A stretch of 64,000 bases of DNA. It comes from Odontesthes bonariensis. Lineage: Eukaryota; Chordata; Actinopteri; Atheriniformes; Atherinopsidae. The notes under the pieces are model-generated. The model searched no databases, had not been told where the DNA came from, and saw only the letters and a program-made list of their open reading frames with translations. The position numbers and the translations under genes are program-made. Shown in pieces: positions 1 to 12,400 of the stretch. How positions within the stretch are numbered: the first letter of the stretch is position 1; each line of letters starts with the position of its first letter. Location: the NCBI RefSeq assembly GCF_027942865.1, contig NC_134527.1, positions 1,376,748-1,440,747 on the forward strand, given 5' to 3'.

Positions 1-262
1 AGCAGCTAAAAACATTCAAAGCAGGCTTTATTTTCAATTAAAAAGCTTAAAATCTGTTTTCCAGAGGCCAGAAAAAGATGCTTTCAGGAAGCAATAGGCT
101 TGAAGTCTCTCCTAAAAAACAATAACAAAAAAAACTCTTCATACTGTAGATTTGTATATAGCGAATGTTTATTCACTATTTTTATTTTATTCTATTTTAT
201 TTATTCTATTTATTTTATTTGCTTGTTTTTACTTTAATTGTTTTCATATCTTTTACTGTATG

Positions 263-303
263 CTGCTGCAACAAAACAATTTCCCAATTTGGGATGAATA
301 AAG

Positions 304-385
<82 letters not shown>

Positions 386-386
386 A
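263..386 (+). repeat. Retroposon-like 3' tail followed by (CTAT)n
   Basis: A short stretch reading 'caatttcccaatttgggatgaataaag' in style runs straight into about 20 copies of CTAT. This matches the usual 3' end of fish non-LTR elements, where a 'ttccc...gggataaataaag' tail is followed by a tetranucleotide array. No coding part is attached. The element family is an inference. Confidence 0.5.
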
Positions 387-2457
387 CTATTAAATATGAG
401 TGCTGTGCTTCTGCGCCAAAACTGAGATGGAAAAATTGCCCCAAAAATGGCAAAAACTGTGGATGAAATCCAAGAAATAACAGCTTCAAACCCTGCGGCT
501 GGACTTTAGATACTCAATGGTTTTAAAATGTAATGTAGATAAAAGGCTCGCTGGAATTAAACATCAGGCAGTGTCTTCCCTGATGAGAGATCACATTATT
601 GGTTAAAATGGTGACAGAATAATCCTTTATCTTGAGAAACATAAATGTAATTTAAAGGAAAACACATCTAACATGAAGATTTCTTTATTAAATCAGAATC
701 AGAATCAGAAAAAAGTTTATTTATCCACGAAGGGCAATTAGAAGGGCGAAGAGAGGTACATTAAAAGAAGAGCAAGGAAATGGAATCACAAAGAAAATAA
801 AAACACAAAAGGGGGTGACAAAAAAAATTAAAAAATTTAGCAAATAAATAAATAAAATAAATAAATAAAACTAAATAAATAAATAAATAATCACTCATTG
901 TTGTCCAGAAACAGGTGGAATACATGATTGTGCCATGTTGTTGCTGTGTTTTTTTTTTGCCTTCTTTACAATAAAGAAACATTATTCCATCTCAGCTCAG
1001 TCCATATGCTGCATCAGTTACCAAACATGGATCAATCTGCTGCCAAAAACAGCCCCAACATGTGTTTCTTTGGGTTTGAGTTAAACCCACCATGAGCAAC
1101 GGTCTCAGGAGCTAAAAGTCATATAAAGTTAATAATGTCTAACCTAAAGCAGTAAGAATTCATCCTAAAAATGACATCTAAAATAGTCAATAACTGAATT
1201 AAGAGTTAAATTCTGGTATTTAGAGGTCTGGGTTTCATCCCAGAAAACAACGGGAGCAGATTAAACGGCAGGATTAGTTCACACCTAATCTGCGTATATC
1301 AAACACGTTTTAATCCCGCATCACAGCCGAGGTGACATAATCCAGATGTAATCCATCGGACATAATCCCGGATTTATCACCGTCATCAAAAGCCTTTATT
1401 TCATCTCTAAAGACGGAGAGGAATCTCTCTCAGTTACCAGTTTATCAGATTATAAATTAGTTTTTGCTGAAGGTGAAGGCCATCTGATGTTGGAATTATA
1501 GAACTCTAATTGTAGTATTATATTTTTATTCTATTATAAATAGTTTATTTGCATGAAAAGCAACCGAGATAGGAGCCCTGGTATCAATCTTCCTGGCAAC
1601 TGACCAATAAAGTTGCCTGGAAGTTGCTTTTAGTGTAATAGCTTACTGCATTTTCAGTCATTATGAAGTCTGTTTTCATTCAAGAAGTAAATTTCATCTT
1701 GAAAATATGACTTTGTGTCACTTACACTGATTCACAATGATCATTTACTAGTGTTAGCAAAAAAAAATGTTGTCGTTAGCTACTATTTACAAGTGATACC
1801 AGAGCAAGTGTTAACGTTGTGACAAAACCCTTCAGTGTAAAAACTTTAAAAATGGCTTATTTTAATATCAACACATTTATATTTTTATTTAGACCCTTAA
1901 AGATCTCCTCTTTCCTCCATTAAAGAGTTCATCATCTTAAACCCACTGATGCTAAGTTATCTTCTGCTAACGTTAGCTACTGTTAGCAAACATTAGCTGC
2001 TTTTTGGAGGTCAAATCAAAGTTTAAGTTGTGACAAAGCTTTTAGAGGAACTCAGCAAAGGGGTACATCGGTGTCCAAAAATGTCATTTTTAATTTATCT
2101 TGAAATATAATTCCTTTTTATATCTATAACATAACATACGCTTATGTTAGCTATGATGTTAGCTAACATTAGCGGCTCTTTGCCAGGCATAAGCTATCAG
2201 TCATATAATGACTGTTGTCACAAAAGTTATTTGTGTTCTTGAATTCTATATTTGATTAAAGTTGGTCATTTTAATTGTTTCCTAATGCTTCTTAAAACAG
2301 GGTGTTGGGAAACATTGGAAGAAATGGTCTTCCCTCAGTTGGAAGGTTTCTGGCTCAACGCCCAACTTCCTCACTATAAATGTTTAAGTATTACTTGGCA
2401 ACATAGTGAAACCCAAAGGGCTTACTTTTAAGTTGCTTTGAACCAAAGCATCTGCTA
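387..2457. other. Intergenic, no gene seen
   Basis: AT-rich sequence with no convincing exon. Positions 690-905 look like the reverse strand of a retroposon end: an 'aatcag' triplet repeat, then 'gtttatttatcc', then A-rich (TAAA)n. The rest is unique-looking AT-rich DNA with many 'gttagc' motifs. Confidence 0.5.
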
Positions 2458-2530
2458 AATTAGAAAATAGAATAGAAAAATACTTTATTCATTCCCCAAT
2501 GGGGGAAATTCAAATTAGTCAAGTAGCTCC
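2458..2530 (-). repeat. LINE 3' tail, reverse orientation
   Basis: The stretch 'actttattcattccccaatggggg' in style is the reverse complement of a common teleost retroposon terminus ending in 'gaataaag'. An (A/T)-rich simple-sequence tract follows to about 2700. There is no coding part. Confidence 0.45.
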
Positions 2531-3023
2531 AAAAAAATTATAAATATTACAATGATTGTATATTAACAACAACAATAAGAATGCCTATTCTAGTAAAAAT
2601 ACTACTACTAACTAATAATAATAAAAAATTACTAAATAAAAAATAAAAATAAATAAAAAAAATAAAAATAAAAAGAATTATTATTATTAATTAATAATCA
2701 AATTAATGTAATGTAACATTTATTAACATTAGCCTCCTGTCAAACCAGACGAAGAAAAAAAAAATCAAATTCAATCAGGAACATTCATTTCAGTCAAAGT
2801 GGTACCTCGGTCTGTGACATTCTTAGAAATCCTCAAAAATGGTTCCTTTAATTTTTAATACTTAGCAAACAGACGAATGTAACAGATATTAAATTAAGTG
2901 AAGGTGTCTTTCAGTGTCTGTCACTTAAGTATTTAAGTTGAAAATGTCCTAATTCAGCTGGGTTAATCATAAACATTTTAGTTATTTAAGGTTTAAGCAA
3001 CTAAAATACTGTTTTAAATGCTT

Positions 3024-3500
3024 TTATTTATCTTTCAGATGTTTAAATGTGCGGTGTGAGTGCTCAACATGTGAATTCATCTCTTTTATTAATCTTTCAC
3101 ATGTTTAAATGTGCGGTGTGAGTGCTCAACATGTGAATTCATCTCTTTTATTTATCTTTCAGATGTTTAAATGTGCGGTGTGAGTGCTCAACATGTGAAT
3201 TCATCTCTTTTATTAATCTTTCACATGTTTAAATGTGCGGTGTGAGTGTTCAACATGTGAATTCATCTCTTTTATTAATCTTTCACATGTTTAAATGTGC
3301 GGTGTGAGTGCTCAACATGTGAATTCATCTCTTTTATTAATCTTTCACATGTTTAAATGTGCGGTGTGAGTGTTCAACATGTGAATTAATCTCTTTTATT
3401 AATCTTTCAGATGTTTAAATGTGCGGTGTGAGTGCTCAACATGTGAATTCATCTCTTTTATTAATCTTTCACATGTTTAAATGTGCAGTGTGAGTGTTCA
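3024..3500. repeat. 62-bp minisatellite upstream of crybb1
   Basis: About 7.5 head-to-tail copies of a 62-bp unit, recognisable by 'atgtttaaatgtgcggtgtg' followed by 'gtgctcaacatgtgaatt'. Successive 'atctctttta' positions (3079, 3141 and so on) give the period. Copies differ at a few positions (Tca/Taa, cac/cag, gct/gtt). The array ends about 390 bp before the crybb1 TATA box, so it lies in the proximal upstream region. Confidence 0.9.
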
Positions 3501-3887
3501 TCTCCCCTTTTCTGTAAGTTTGCTCTGGTTGTGGCTCTCCAATAAAAGAAATGAAGCTTTAAAGGTTCCTGTTCTCAGGTGTTGTGCTTCAACATGTTGC
3601 ATTTTGCTTCCCTGTGGAGGTGATGGAGTGGATCAGCTCTTTGTGTCCCCTGAACCTTTTGCATTCCTCATGTCTGCATGCAGCTCCAGCTTTCAGGCTG
3701 CACAACACACGGGTAAAACTGCCGCGCTCAGGGTTTTTCTTTGATGCTGAAATGCTTACAGGCAGCCCAGAGGGGCCGGCGGCGCTTCCAGGCTGTGCCG
3801 TGACCCGCCGGCTTTGGTGCGGGCCAACTGTGATGACGGGGGCCTTTCTATTGTGCTGTGAGCCTCCACGTTTGGCCTTTGCCAGAG

Positions 3888-3895
3888 TATAAAAG
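3888..3895 (+). promoter_or_regulatory. TATA box of crybb1
   Basis: TATAAAAG stands about 73 bp before a clean 5' splice site (ACGCAG|gtaagg at 3968/3969). Transcription would start near 3918-3925, giving a short non-coding exon 1 of about 45-50 bases. Short, TATA-driven untranslated first exons are usual in beta-crystallin genes. Confidence 0.7.
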
Positions 3896-4124
3896 CCTGG
3901 GTGGAGCGCTGAGGAGACCAGCACAAGCCAGCCTCCCTCACACGGTACTACAAGCTGTACTAACGCAGGTAAGGAGCCACAGACGCCGACATGCAGGGAG
4001 CCAGGGCTGAGCATCCAGGGCCGGGGGCCCGCTCCCTGCCCTGCACACCCAGCCAAAGCCCCCTCAGCTTCGGGAAAGGCAAAACCCAAATGAGCCTCCC
4101 ACATACACGGCAAACTTGATTTAT

Positions 4125-4386
4125 TTTTTGGGTTTTAACTTTGTAGCACCCACAGTTGCAGATATGCAACAAACTTTTTATTTATTTACATTATATTTTT
4201 ATTTATATTTTTATTTACATTACATTATTTGATTTTTTTAAATTTACATACATTATTTACATTCATGTGTAATATTTATTTACATTTACATTTTATGTAA
4301 AAATGGGTGGGAATAAACCAATATTTTTGGTTTATTGGCAGTTGCATATCTGCAACTGTGGGTGCTACAAGGTTAAATCCCAAAAA
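4125..4386. mobile_element. Fold-back MITE in crybb1 intron 1
   Basis: Inverted arms at about 4125-4170 and 4341-4386 match over roughly 46 bp with few mismatches. The core is 'gtagcacccacagttgcaga' and its complement. The 170-bp loop is almost pure A/T. It contains no frame and looks like a small non-autonomous DNA transposon. No clear target duplication could be assigned. Confidence 0.7.
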
Positions 4387-4492
4387 GCCAGCCCTAAGCC
4401 CGCTGATAATGTTTACATCTGGCCTTCCTGTCATTTCCATTTACCCCTCTACTTCTGCGTCTCTCACCCAGACTCTTCTGAAGCCCCTCGCC

Positions 4493-7396
4493 ATGTCTCA
4501 GACCGCCAAGTCCGCCGCCAGCCAGGGCACCGATGCCAAGGACAAGGGTGCCCCAGCCCCAGCTGCCACCAGCAAGGCCACCAAGAGTGGCGACCCCGGC
4601 ATGGGATCCTACAGAGTGAGTCACTGCGGGGGGGTTACACAGCGGGGGGGTTACACATCAGCAGAAACAGCTGTTACAGAAACATGTTGGGTTTTAGTTG
4701 GTTTGTGAGTATTTTAAATCAGAAACAGTTATAATCAGCAGCGAATAATGATAATATTCAACTTAATGTACCAAAACTGAGACAGAATTTGATGTTTGTT
4801 CAATTATTTTAATTAATTCAACTCAGTAATGTTAAAATGAAGCCATTGTGTTACTTATACAAACAGTATTTTATTGTTGTTGCTTGTTTGAGATGCAGAA
4901 AAGTTAAATAACTTCAAGTTAAATCATGATTTATTTTAGTTTTCGGATAATAATGGGATTTATGAGTAAAACTGTCATTTGCAAAGTAAATTTAGTCTGA
5001 TTATCTGAAGCATAAATGCATCAGTCAGTGCATCCATGTGAGTTTACCTTCATCAGGTGTTATTATTACTACATTATTAATTATTATATAATTATTACAG
5101 TAAAACCTGAGCTGACTTTAGTGCATGTGAGTTTAGTTTGTGTTCTTCATGTAAAACCTGACTTTAGTGCATGTGAGGCAGCACAGTAGCATGAGACCTA
5201 TTAAACACTTATTTTTCTCTGCAGATCATGCTGTTCGACCAGGAGAACTTCCAGGGCAGGATGATCGAGGTGATGAATGAGTGTATGAACGTGTGTGACC
5301 GCGGCATGGACAGAGTGCGCAGTATCATCGTGGAGCACGGCCCGTAAGTGGACACACTCTCACCTGATTTAAGCAGCCGTGAACCCTCCGTATTCTCCTT
5401 ATTCACGTACATATGTCACTGTTTTCCCCTCCTCTGTGCCCCCCCTGTGCCCGGTGGACCCCCTCCTCCAGCTTCGTTGCCTTTGAGCAGAGTAACTTCC
5501 GTGGGGAGATGTTCATCCTGGAGAAGGGAGAGTATCCTCGCTGGGACACCTGGAGCAACTCCTACCGCAGCGACTGCCTCATGTCTCTCAGGCCCATCCG
5601 CATGGTACGCCGGCCTGGGGAATAACTCACCGAAGTTACCCAGAAATGTGCAGAATAGCTCAAATTATTACCAAATGGTGGCAAACCAGTTCCAAAAGTC
5701 CACTAGAATTTGACTAAAGCAGCAAATTCTCACATTTTGGAGGTGGAAATTAGAGAGAAATTTGGTCTTTATGCTTAAAAAGATCAGGAATTATTAACAA
5801 TATTAACCAAAAACAGGACAAAAGGTTCTGCTTTTAGCCTTAATGCTAGTGTTACCAGAGGATACCAAGGAAGGAGTCCTCAGAGTTGGAGGCATCCTTT
5901 GGGTAACTTAAGAGTTGGACCAGAACCAGAACCCCTGCAGAACTGACCCAGAACCAGGCAAACATTGACCCTTTCTCTGGTGTTGGCCCCCTTTAGGACA
6001 GCATGGAGCACAAGATCTGCCTGTTTGAGCTCTCCGACTTCAAGGGCAACAAGATGGAGATCCAGGAGGATGACGTGCCCACCCTCTGGGCGCACGGCTT
6101 CTGTGACAGAGTGGGCAGCGTGAGGGTGCCCGGAGGATCGTGAGTGCACACATTTATTATTCATCAGGAACTTTAGCAGATGATTAGCTCTTCCAGGCCT
6201 GAATTTTCAGGCTTTAAGATGATAAAAAACGACGCTCAGAGTAAATATCTCTGCAGATTCCCCTGGGGAAGGCTCTGGATGGAACACTTTGTATATTAGC
6301 TTAAGAAAAAGCTCTTTTTCCTGCAGATGTGTTCCTTCTCTGAGACCATTTTCACTCTCTGGACTCTGCTGGAGGCACAAATGCTGCTCTTCCTAAATAT
6401 ATTTCTCATATTTGATGCTAGGATGATGTAGGTGGTTTCACTAGGATCACTAGAACCTCGCAGGTGGAGCCTATAAACTCCAACTTGACAACTTTTTTGA
6501 ACAACAGACTCGAGCCCTTCACTCTAAAACATTTAAGAAGTTTAAGTTTTTGAACAATCCTTTAGAATTTATGGACCCCCGGAGCCTTCTGAGCTGCCAG
6601 TCTACTCTGTAAGGGACCCCCGGAAGCTGCCCTGTGGGACCTCATGTCCTCTGGAAACTCATTAAGGACTTCAAAAATACATTTTTCTAAACACTAGATT
6701 CAAATTCAATCACCTGAACCCTTCAACGAGTCCTTACAGCTACATGAAACTTCCTATTGATCCCGCAGAATCTCATAAATAACACTCGATATCTCTTCAG
6801 TGACCACGAGACTAACTTTCATTTTCCCCAAGAGCTTCTAAAACTCAGCTGGAAGCTGGTGAAGGACTTGTAGAATAAACCCAGATTTAATACTTCAGAC
6901 TCACTGGAGCCTAAGATGCCAGTCTACTCTGTAAGGGACCCCCGGAAGCTGTCCTGTGGGACCTCATGTCCTCTAGAAACTTATTAAGGACTTAAAAACT
7001 ACATTTTTCTAAACACTAGATTCAAATTCAGTCACCTGAACCCTTCCATGAGTCCTTACAGCTCCATGAAGCTACCTAAAGACCCTCTAAAGGACTTGTA
7101 GAATATATCCAGACTGAAGACTCCAGACTCGCTGGAGCCTAAATAAAGATAACGATGAGGTTTATAGGGACCGACTCCTCAGACCTGTGCTTGATATCTC
7201 TCTGCCCCCCCTCAGATGGGTGGGTTACCAGTACCCCGGATACAGAGGCTACCAGTACCTGTTTGAGTGCGGTGACTACAGACACTACAACGACTTCAGC
7301 GCCTTCCAGCCCCAGATCCAGTCCATGCGCCGCATCAGGGACATGCAGTTCCACCAGAGAGGCTGCTTCACCTTCACCACCTCCGCCAGCAAGTGA
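4493..7396 (+). CDS. crybb1: Beta-crystallin B1, lens structural protein
   Basis: Coding exons: 4493-4615, 5225-5343, 5472-5604, 5997-6139 and 7216-7396; a non-coding exon 1 ends at 3968 and the exon 2 acceptor is at 4471. All junctions are GT-AG and keep frame, giving 232 residues (the human protein has 252). Beta-crystallins are structural refractive proteins of lens fibre cells and form oligomers. Residues 1-40 are the Ala/Pro/Lys-rich N-terminal arm starting MSQTAKSA, as in CRYBB1. Four Greek-key motifs follow, one per exon. Recognisable motifs are [20 protein letters not shown] (motif 2) and [14 protein letters not shown] (motif 4). The one-motif-per-exon layout is diagnostic of beta-crystallin genes. 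A paralogue label (crybb1 versus a crybb1-like copy) cannot be settled from one locus. Stop at 7394-7396. Confidence 0.93.
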
Positions 7397-7579
7397 GCGC
7401 CACCTGCGGGCCGCCGGGTGCCGTCGCAGCCCAGCAGCTTTTAATCTCTCCACACCACCCCCTTTCTCCAGTTCTCCAGTCCTTTCCTCAATCTCCACCA
7501 TCATCGCTCCATCCCGAAGGAAAGACGGCGTGAGAGCAACTACACTGGACAACTTTAAGTGACTTTTTATGGTGCTAAA

Positions 7580-7585
7580 AATAAA
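7580..7585 (+). terminator. Poly(A) signal of crybb1
   Basis: AATAAA lies 184 bp after the crybb1 stop codon. A short 3' UTR like this is typical of crystallin mRNAs. Confidence 0.7.
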
Positions 7586-7897
7586 CATGTGGAAAAAAAA
7601 CCTGAAACCCCTCATGACTGGATCCCTTTTATTCATCCTCAGAAAAAAAAAGTCAGATAATATTCATGTAGAAATGTATGGACGTGATTTAACAACAACC
7701 CAACACTACATTTGAGGCTGTCGCACTGAAACGTTTAACACTAGAAAAATAAATCCAAACGCTAATGAACAGATTTACGCACAGATAAGTAAATATAATC
7801 AAAAGTGTTGCAAATTCCAACTCAATCTAATCATTAACTAAAACAAATGAATAATTTGATAAACCAAAAGTATATCTTAAGTGACTAAATGTTTAAA

Positions 7898-8724
7898 CTA
7901 GATTAAAATGTTTAATCTAATTAATCGCATGATTTCCCTGATTAATCACGATTAATCTCATTTGTACGCAGAATCCAAAAATGAATCCAAAAGTAGCGTA
8001 TAGCTTTTAGCATTTAGCTTTATTTTAAATGTGCTGCCATATGAATGAAAGTGCCATAACATTTGTTGTGCAAACACACTTTTAACATCAGCATCTTTCT
8101 GTAGTTTTTATGTAGAAGCCTCGCTCCACTGTCTGTTTCCTTGAATGACTTGCTGCTATCAGTTGTGTGTTTTGCCTTTAAGTGATATTTTAGACTGGAA
8201 CTACTACGCTGAGAAGACAATTCAACTTGGCAGTGTTTACAGATGACTTTGGTTCTGTCGACTCCGCCGTCTGGAAGAACTTTAAAATGAAAATGGCCGA
8301 GTAAAAGTTCCGTACCCTTCTCCACGTTTGGTGGATCCGCCGATTACTTTCTTTTCCTGTTCCACAGCAGACAGCAGAAGACTTTTACAAAATAAAAGCC
8401 TGTGAGCAACAGACTTTTACAAAATAAAAGCCTGTGAGCGACAGACTTTTACAAAATAAAAGCCTGTGAGCGACAGACTTTTACAAAATAAAAGCCTTTC
8501 AGCAACAGTCTGCAGCTGGCCCCGATTCGAGTCCCGCATCGGACGGCCCTGTGCTGCATGTCGTTCCCCCTCTCTCTGCCAAAATGTTTTTATTTTTTTA
8601 TTAAAAAAATGTTACATTTTATTTTTTTAAATAAACAGATAAAACCTGCGTTAATGCGCGATAAAATATTTATCGGCGTTAAATAATTAACGAGTTAACG
8701 CGATAATAACGACTTAACTCGCCC
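7898..8724 (-). mobile_element. hAT-like element, copy A (decayed)
   Basis: The right end carries the family terminus 'taacgagttaacgcgataat' followed by 'aacgacttaactcgccca'. The left end is worn but keeps 'gatttccctgattaatcacg'. On the minus strand, 8325-8020 encodes a 101-residue BED-type zinc finger fragment (CKHCQVELSSQR, then YHLKAKH: C-x2-C ... H-x4-H). BED fingers are typical of hAT transposases. No DDE catalytic part remains. Positions 8378-8505 hold four copies of a 32-bp unit that is hugely expanded in copy D (43738-45628). A piece near 8520-8575 with 'gattcgagtcc' resembles a tRNA-type B box, as in a SINE. Confidence 0.75.
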
Positions 8725-9096
8725 ATTCACGCTCAAAGGGAATCCGTAGCTTCTGTCGTCAGTGAGGAGAAATCACCGACAACGCCGCGAGGACTCGTAC
8801 TTCCAGGTTGGGATCGACAGCGAGTTTCTTTTCCCCGACTTTTGTATTTTTTTAATTTCCCTGTGAATGCAACTAGCTTATACAAAAAGCACAAAAAATA
8901 TTCCTTTTTTTATGTTTAGTTTGTAAAACATCAGACAAAGTAAATTTAGCGGATTTTGTTGAATTGTATCAACAGTTAAATTATTTATTTTACTGCTGAA
9001 TGATGTTTGCTCTGAACAGAAAGCAAATCTGGAGGTATTTTTATCCAAATGTGTCATTTCGAGTTAAAGCTTCCAACTTCCGGAAGTATGATGAAA

Positions 9097-9138
9097 GCAG
9101 CGTCAGTTTGACGTGCTTCAACGTCAAACTGACGCTGC
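9097..9138. repeat. Perfect 18-bp hairpin upstream of acads
   Basis: Arms 9097-9114 and 9121-9138 are exact complements around a 6-base loop (gcttca). The hairpin lies about 290 bp before the acads start codon, in or near its promoter. The function is unknown. Confidence 0.85.
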
Positions 9139-9428
9139 CTTGAATGTCTCTTTAAGTGTGCTCGGAATTATTACTTTGTTTTGTATCGTCTGACACGAAA
9201 ACCGACAATTAAAAAAAACAGATCAAACAAAACAAAACTTTGAAATTTAATTTGAAGTTACAGACTTTGTATCATTTAAACGCTTTGATTTTAATCATAA
9301 AGACAGTTTTTCGTTAAACAGGACGCTATAAGCACAGCTTCCGCCTGTGAGTTGCGAATATTACGGCTGTACGTAAAGGCAGCTGTTTCATAAAGCATTA
9401 ACAGGAGGACTGAGCAGAAGAAGTTAGC

Positions 9429-12400
9429 ATGGCTGCTCTTTTTAAAGCCAGAAAAGGTGAGAACTTTAAGATAACGAAGAGAAACTAATTCAATGTTATT
9501 ATTAATAGCTTTACTGATAAATAGCTAACGGTGTTAGCCTCAAATTAGCTGCATGTGGAGGCAACTTGGTAACTAGCTACCTGTAGCTTAGCTTAGCTAC
9601 ATAACCACCAAGAAGCTGCATATTTTGGTTAAACTAAATCATCTAATTGTCCTGTTTGAGTCCTAAATTAGTAAATTAGGCAGGTAAACTCAAGGAGTTT
9701 TCCCTCAGTGGTTAAGTAAGACAGGAACGAGTTGATTGAATGTGTTTACAGTGAGCTCCTCAGCTAATTAAGGTTAAAACTTATCAGATATGATCAATAA
9801 CTGCAGCAGCTGCTGAGCTGGTTACAGAGAAGTAAAGCAGAGCTGTGAGGGGAACAGCTGGAACACATCTGGAACTGTTATGGAGGGTTTTTATGTTCAG
9901 ATGAAGGTGACTGATGGTGTGGATGACCTTTTACCTAAATAACTTTTAGGCTAACCAGTGAGCAGGTGCTGCGTGCAAAGTAGAAATAATAAGATTCTTT
10001 TAGTTTTCTTCATCTTTTAAACTTTCAGATGAACAAAAACAGCTTTTCAAGAAGCAAAGGGGCTTCTTTTTATAGCAGTTAACTCGTTTCTAAACCCTTT
10101 TTATTGATTAAAAAGACAATTTCAGCTGTTTGATCGTGTTTTTTTTTTCAGGCAAGGCAAGTTTATCTGTAAGGCACAATTAAACTACAAGGTGATTCAA
10201 AGTGCTTTACAGACATTAAAACAGTAGAAATAAAAAGCATGATTTAAATTTTAAACAAAAAAGAAAGAAATAAGAACAATAGATCTAAAATCAGGAGTTA
10301 AAATGTGATTAAGTTTGGAGCTTTATTCAAACGCAGCTGAAAATAGGTGTGTCTTCAACCTGGACTTAAACACACTGAGTGTCTCAGCTGGTCTGAGGCT
10401 TTCTGGGAGTTTGTTCCAGACATGTGGAGCATAGAAGCTGAATGCAGCTTCAGGCATAAATTGTGAAAAATGCTTTGCTTATTTTTTTTTATTAAATGGT
10501 TGTAAAGTCATAAAGTTGTAGCGTTGCGGCCCAGTTTGGGTCAGATGTGAGAGTAGTTTGAGGTGTGACCTGTCTGTGTGAATAATTTCATCTGTGATAT
10601 AACATCATGCGTCACTTGGGGCTCGCTGCTGGTGTTTTTAAAACTGCTGTGGAGAGAAAAAAACTCCCTTTGAACAGGAAGGAACCTCCATCAGAACCAG
10701 AACCAGGAACCATCTGCCTGGACCAGCTGAGGGCTGAGAGGACAGAAAAGAGGGGACAACAAGCAGCGTAACACCAGGCCAGAGACACCTGCTGAGAGAG
10801 AGAAACACAAGTTAATGACAACAATGATGTCACATGTACATGGAGAGGTGCATCATGGGAGCTCCCCCAGCAGTCAGGGCCTATAGCAGCAGAACTATGG
10901 GATGTTTCAGGGTCACCTGAGCCATCCCTAACTGTAAGCTTTATCAGGAAGGAAAGTTTTAAGCCTGGTCTTAAAGGTAGAGAGGGGCCTGATAACTGAA
11001 GGCTCTGCCTCCCAAACTGGCAGCTGGTTCCACAGAGAGGGGCCTGATAACTGAAGGCTCTGCCTCCCAAACTGGCAGCTGGTTCCACAGAGAGGGGCCT
11101 GATAACTGAAGGCTCTGCCTCCCAAACTGGCAGCTGGTTCCACAGAGAGGGGCCTGATAACTGAAGGCTCTGCCTCCCAAACTGGCAGCTGGTTCCACAG
11201 AGAGGGGCCTGATAACTGAAGGCTCTGCCTCCCAAACTGGCAGCTGGTTCCACAGAGAGGGGCCTGATAACTGAAGGCTCTGCCTCCCAAACTGGCAGCT
11301 GGTTCCACAGAGAGGGGCCTGATAACTGAAGGCTCTGCCTCCCAAACTGGCAGCTGGTTCCACAGAGAGGGGCCTGATAACTGAAGGCTCTGCCTCCCAA
11401 ACTGGCAGCTGGCTCCACAGAGAGGGGCCTGATAACTGAAGGCTTCTCTTTGTTTCCCCCCCAGCTCTGGGCCTGTGTCGGGGCGGCTGCCGGAGTCTGA
11501 CTCAGCTGGCAGAGTTACCGGAGACGCATCAGATCCTGAGGCAGACCTGCAGAGACTACGCCGACCGGGAGCTGAGCCCCATCGCTGCCAAGCTCGACAA
11601 GGAGCACTCGTACCCGGCCAAACAGGTATGAAGACTTCTGTTAGGCCTGAATAAAACTTATCCAAGAAAGTTAAACAATACGAGTAAAAATCACTTTAAA
11701 TTTAATTTAATTAACAAAGTGTAATTGTGTGGTTTGAAAACTCAATAATATAAACTAGTTTGAACCTTTATTTAACAAACTCGAGTTCAAATAAATTATT
11801 CTCAGAGGCTGTGTTCCAAACCGCATACTACTCCTACTAACTTTCTGAGTTAGTATGCGAGTTTGAGTAAGCAGAAGTTCCCGGATGCATACTAGATTCT
11901 CTAAATGTTGGGTATGCATCATGAGGTTACTACTCATACTCAAACTACCCAAGATGCAACGTAACATGACGTTGCCGATCGTCATTTCCTGTCAAAACGG
12001 CAGTTTCAAGCTAGCTACAACGAGGGTAGGTTCACTTCCTGTTTTCAAAACAAAAGCACCAATTGTATGGTAATGGCTTTCCCTATGATAAAAGGCAACG
12101 GGTATTTTATTTTGTGAAAATAACAGGAAGTGCGTTGCTCACTGCGGCTAGCTTTAGTAGCGCCGAATTCGTGGGAACAAAATTGTAAACAGCCGGTATT
12201 TTGTCAGGTTTTCAACACGTTGGGGATCTAAACGACTACTTTCTCTCCTGAAAATGTTTCAAATGTTGCTAAAGTTTACAGAGTTTAGAGCTTAAGGGAA
12301 ATCAGCTTCAGGCCGGCTGATTTCGGCTCGGGCAGGAGCGAAATGCATTGTGGGTAAACGCTCTGCATACTGTCTAATCGATCAGTATGGAAGTATGTAG

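Noticed and set aside
8510-8575. Possible tRNA gene (B-box-like 'gattcgagtcc')
   Set aside because: No matching A box, acceptor stem or anticodon arm; more likely a worn SINE piece inside the hAT copy.
10612-11665. Minus-strand frames with [20 protein letters not shown] repeats
   Set aside because: Translation of the 55-bp intron 1 array in antisense.
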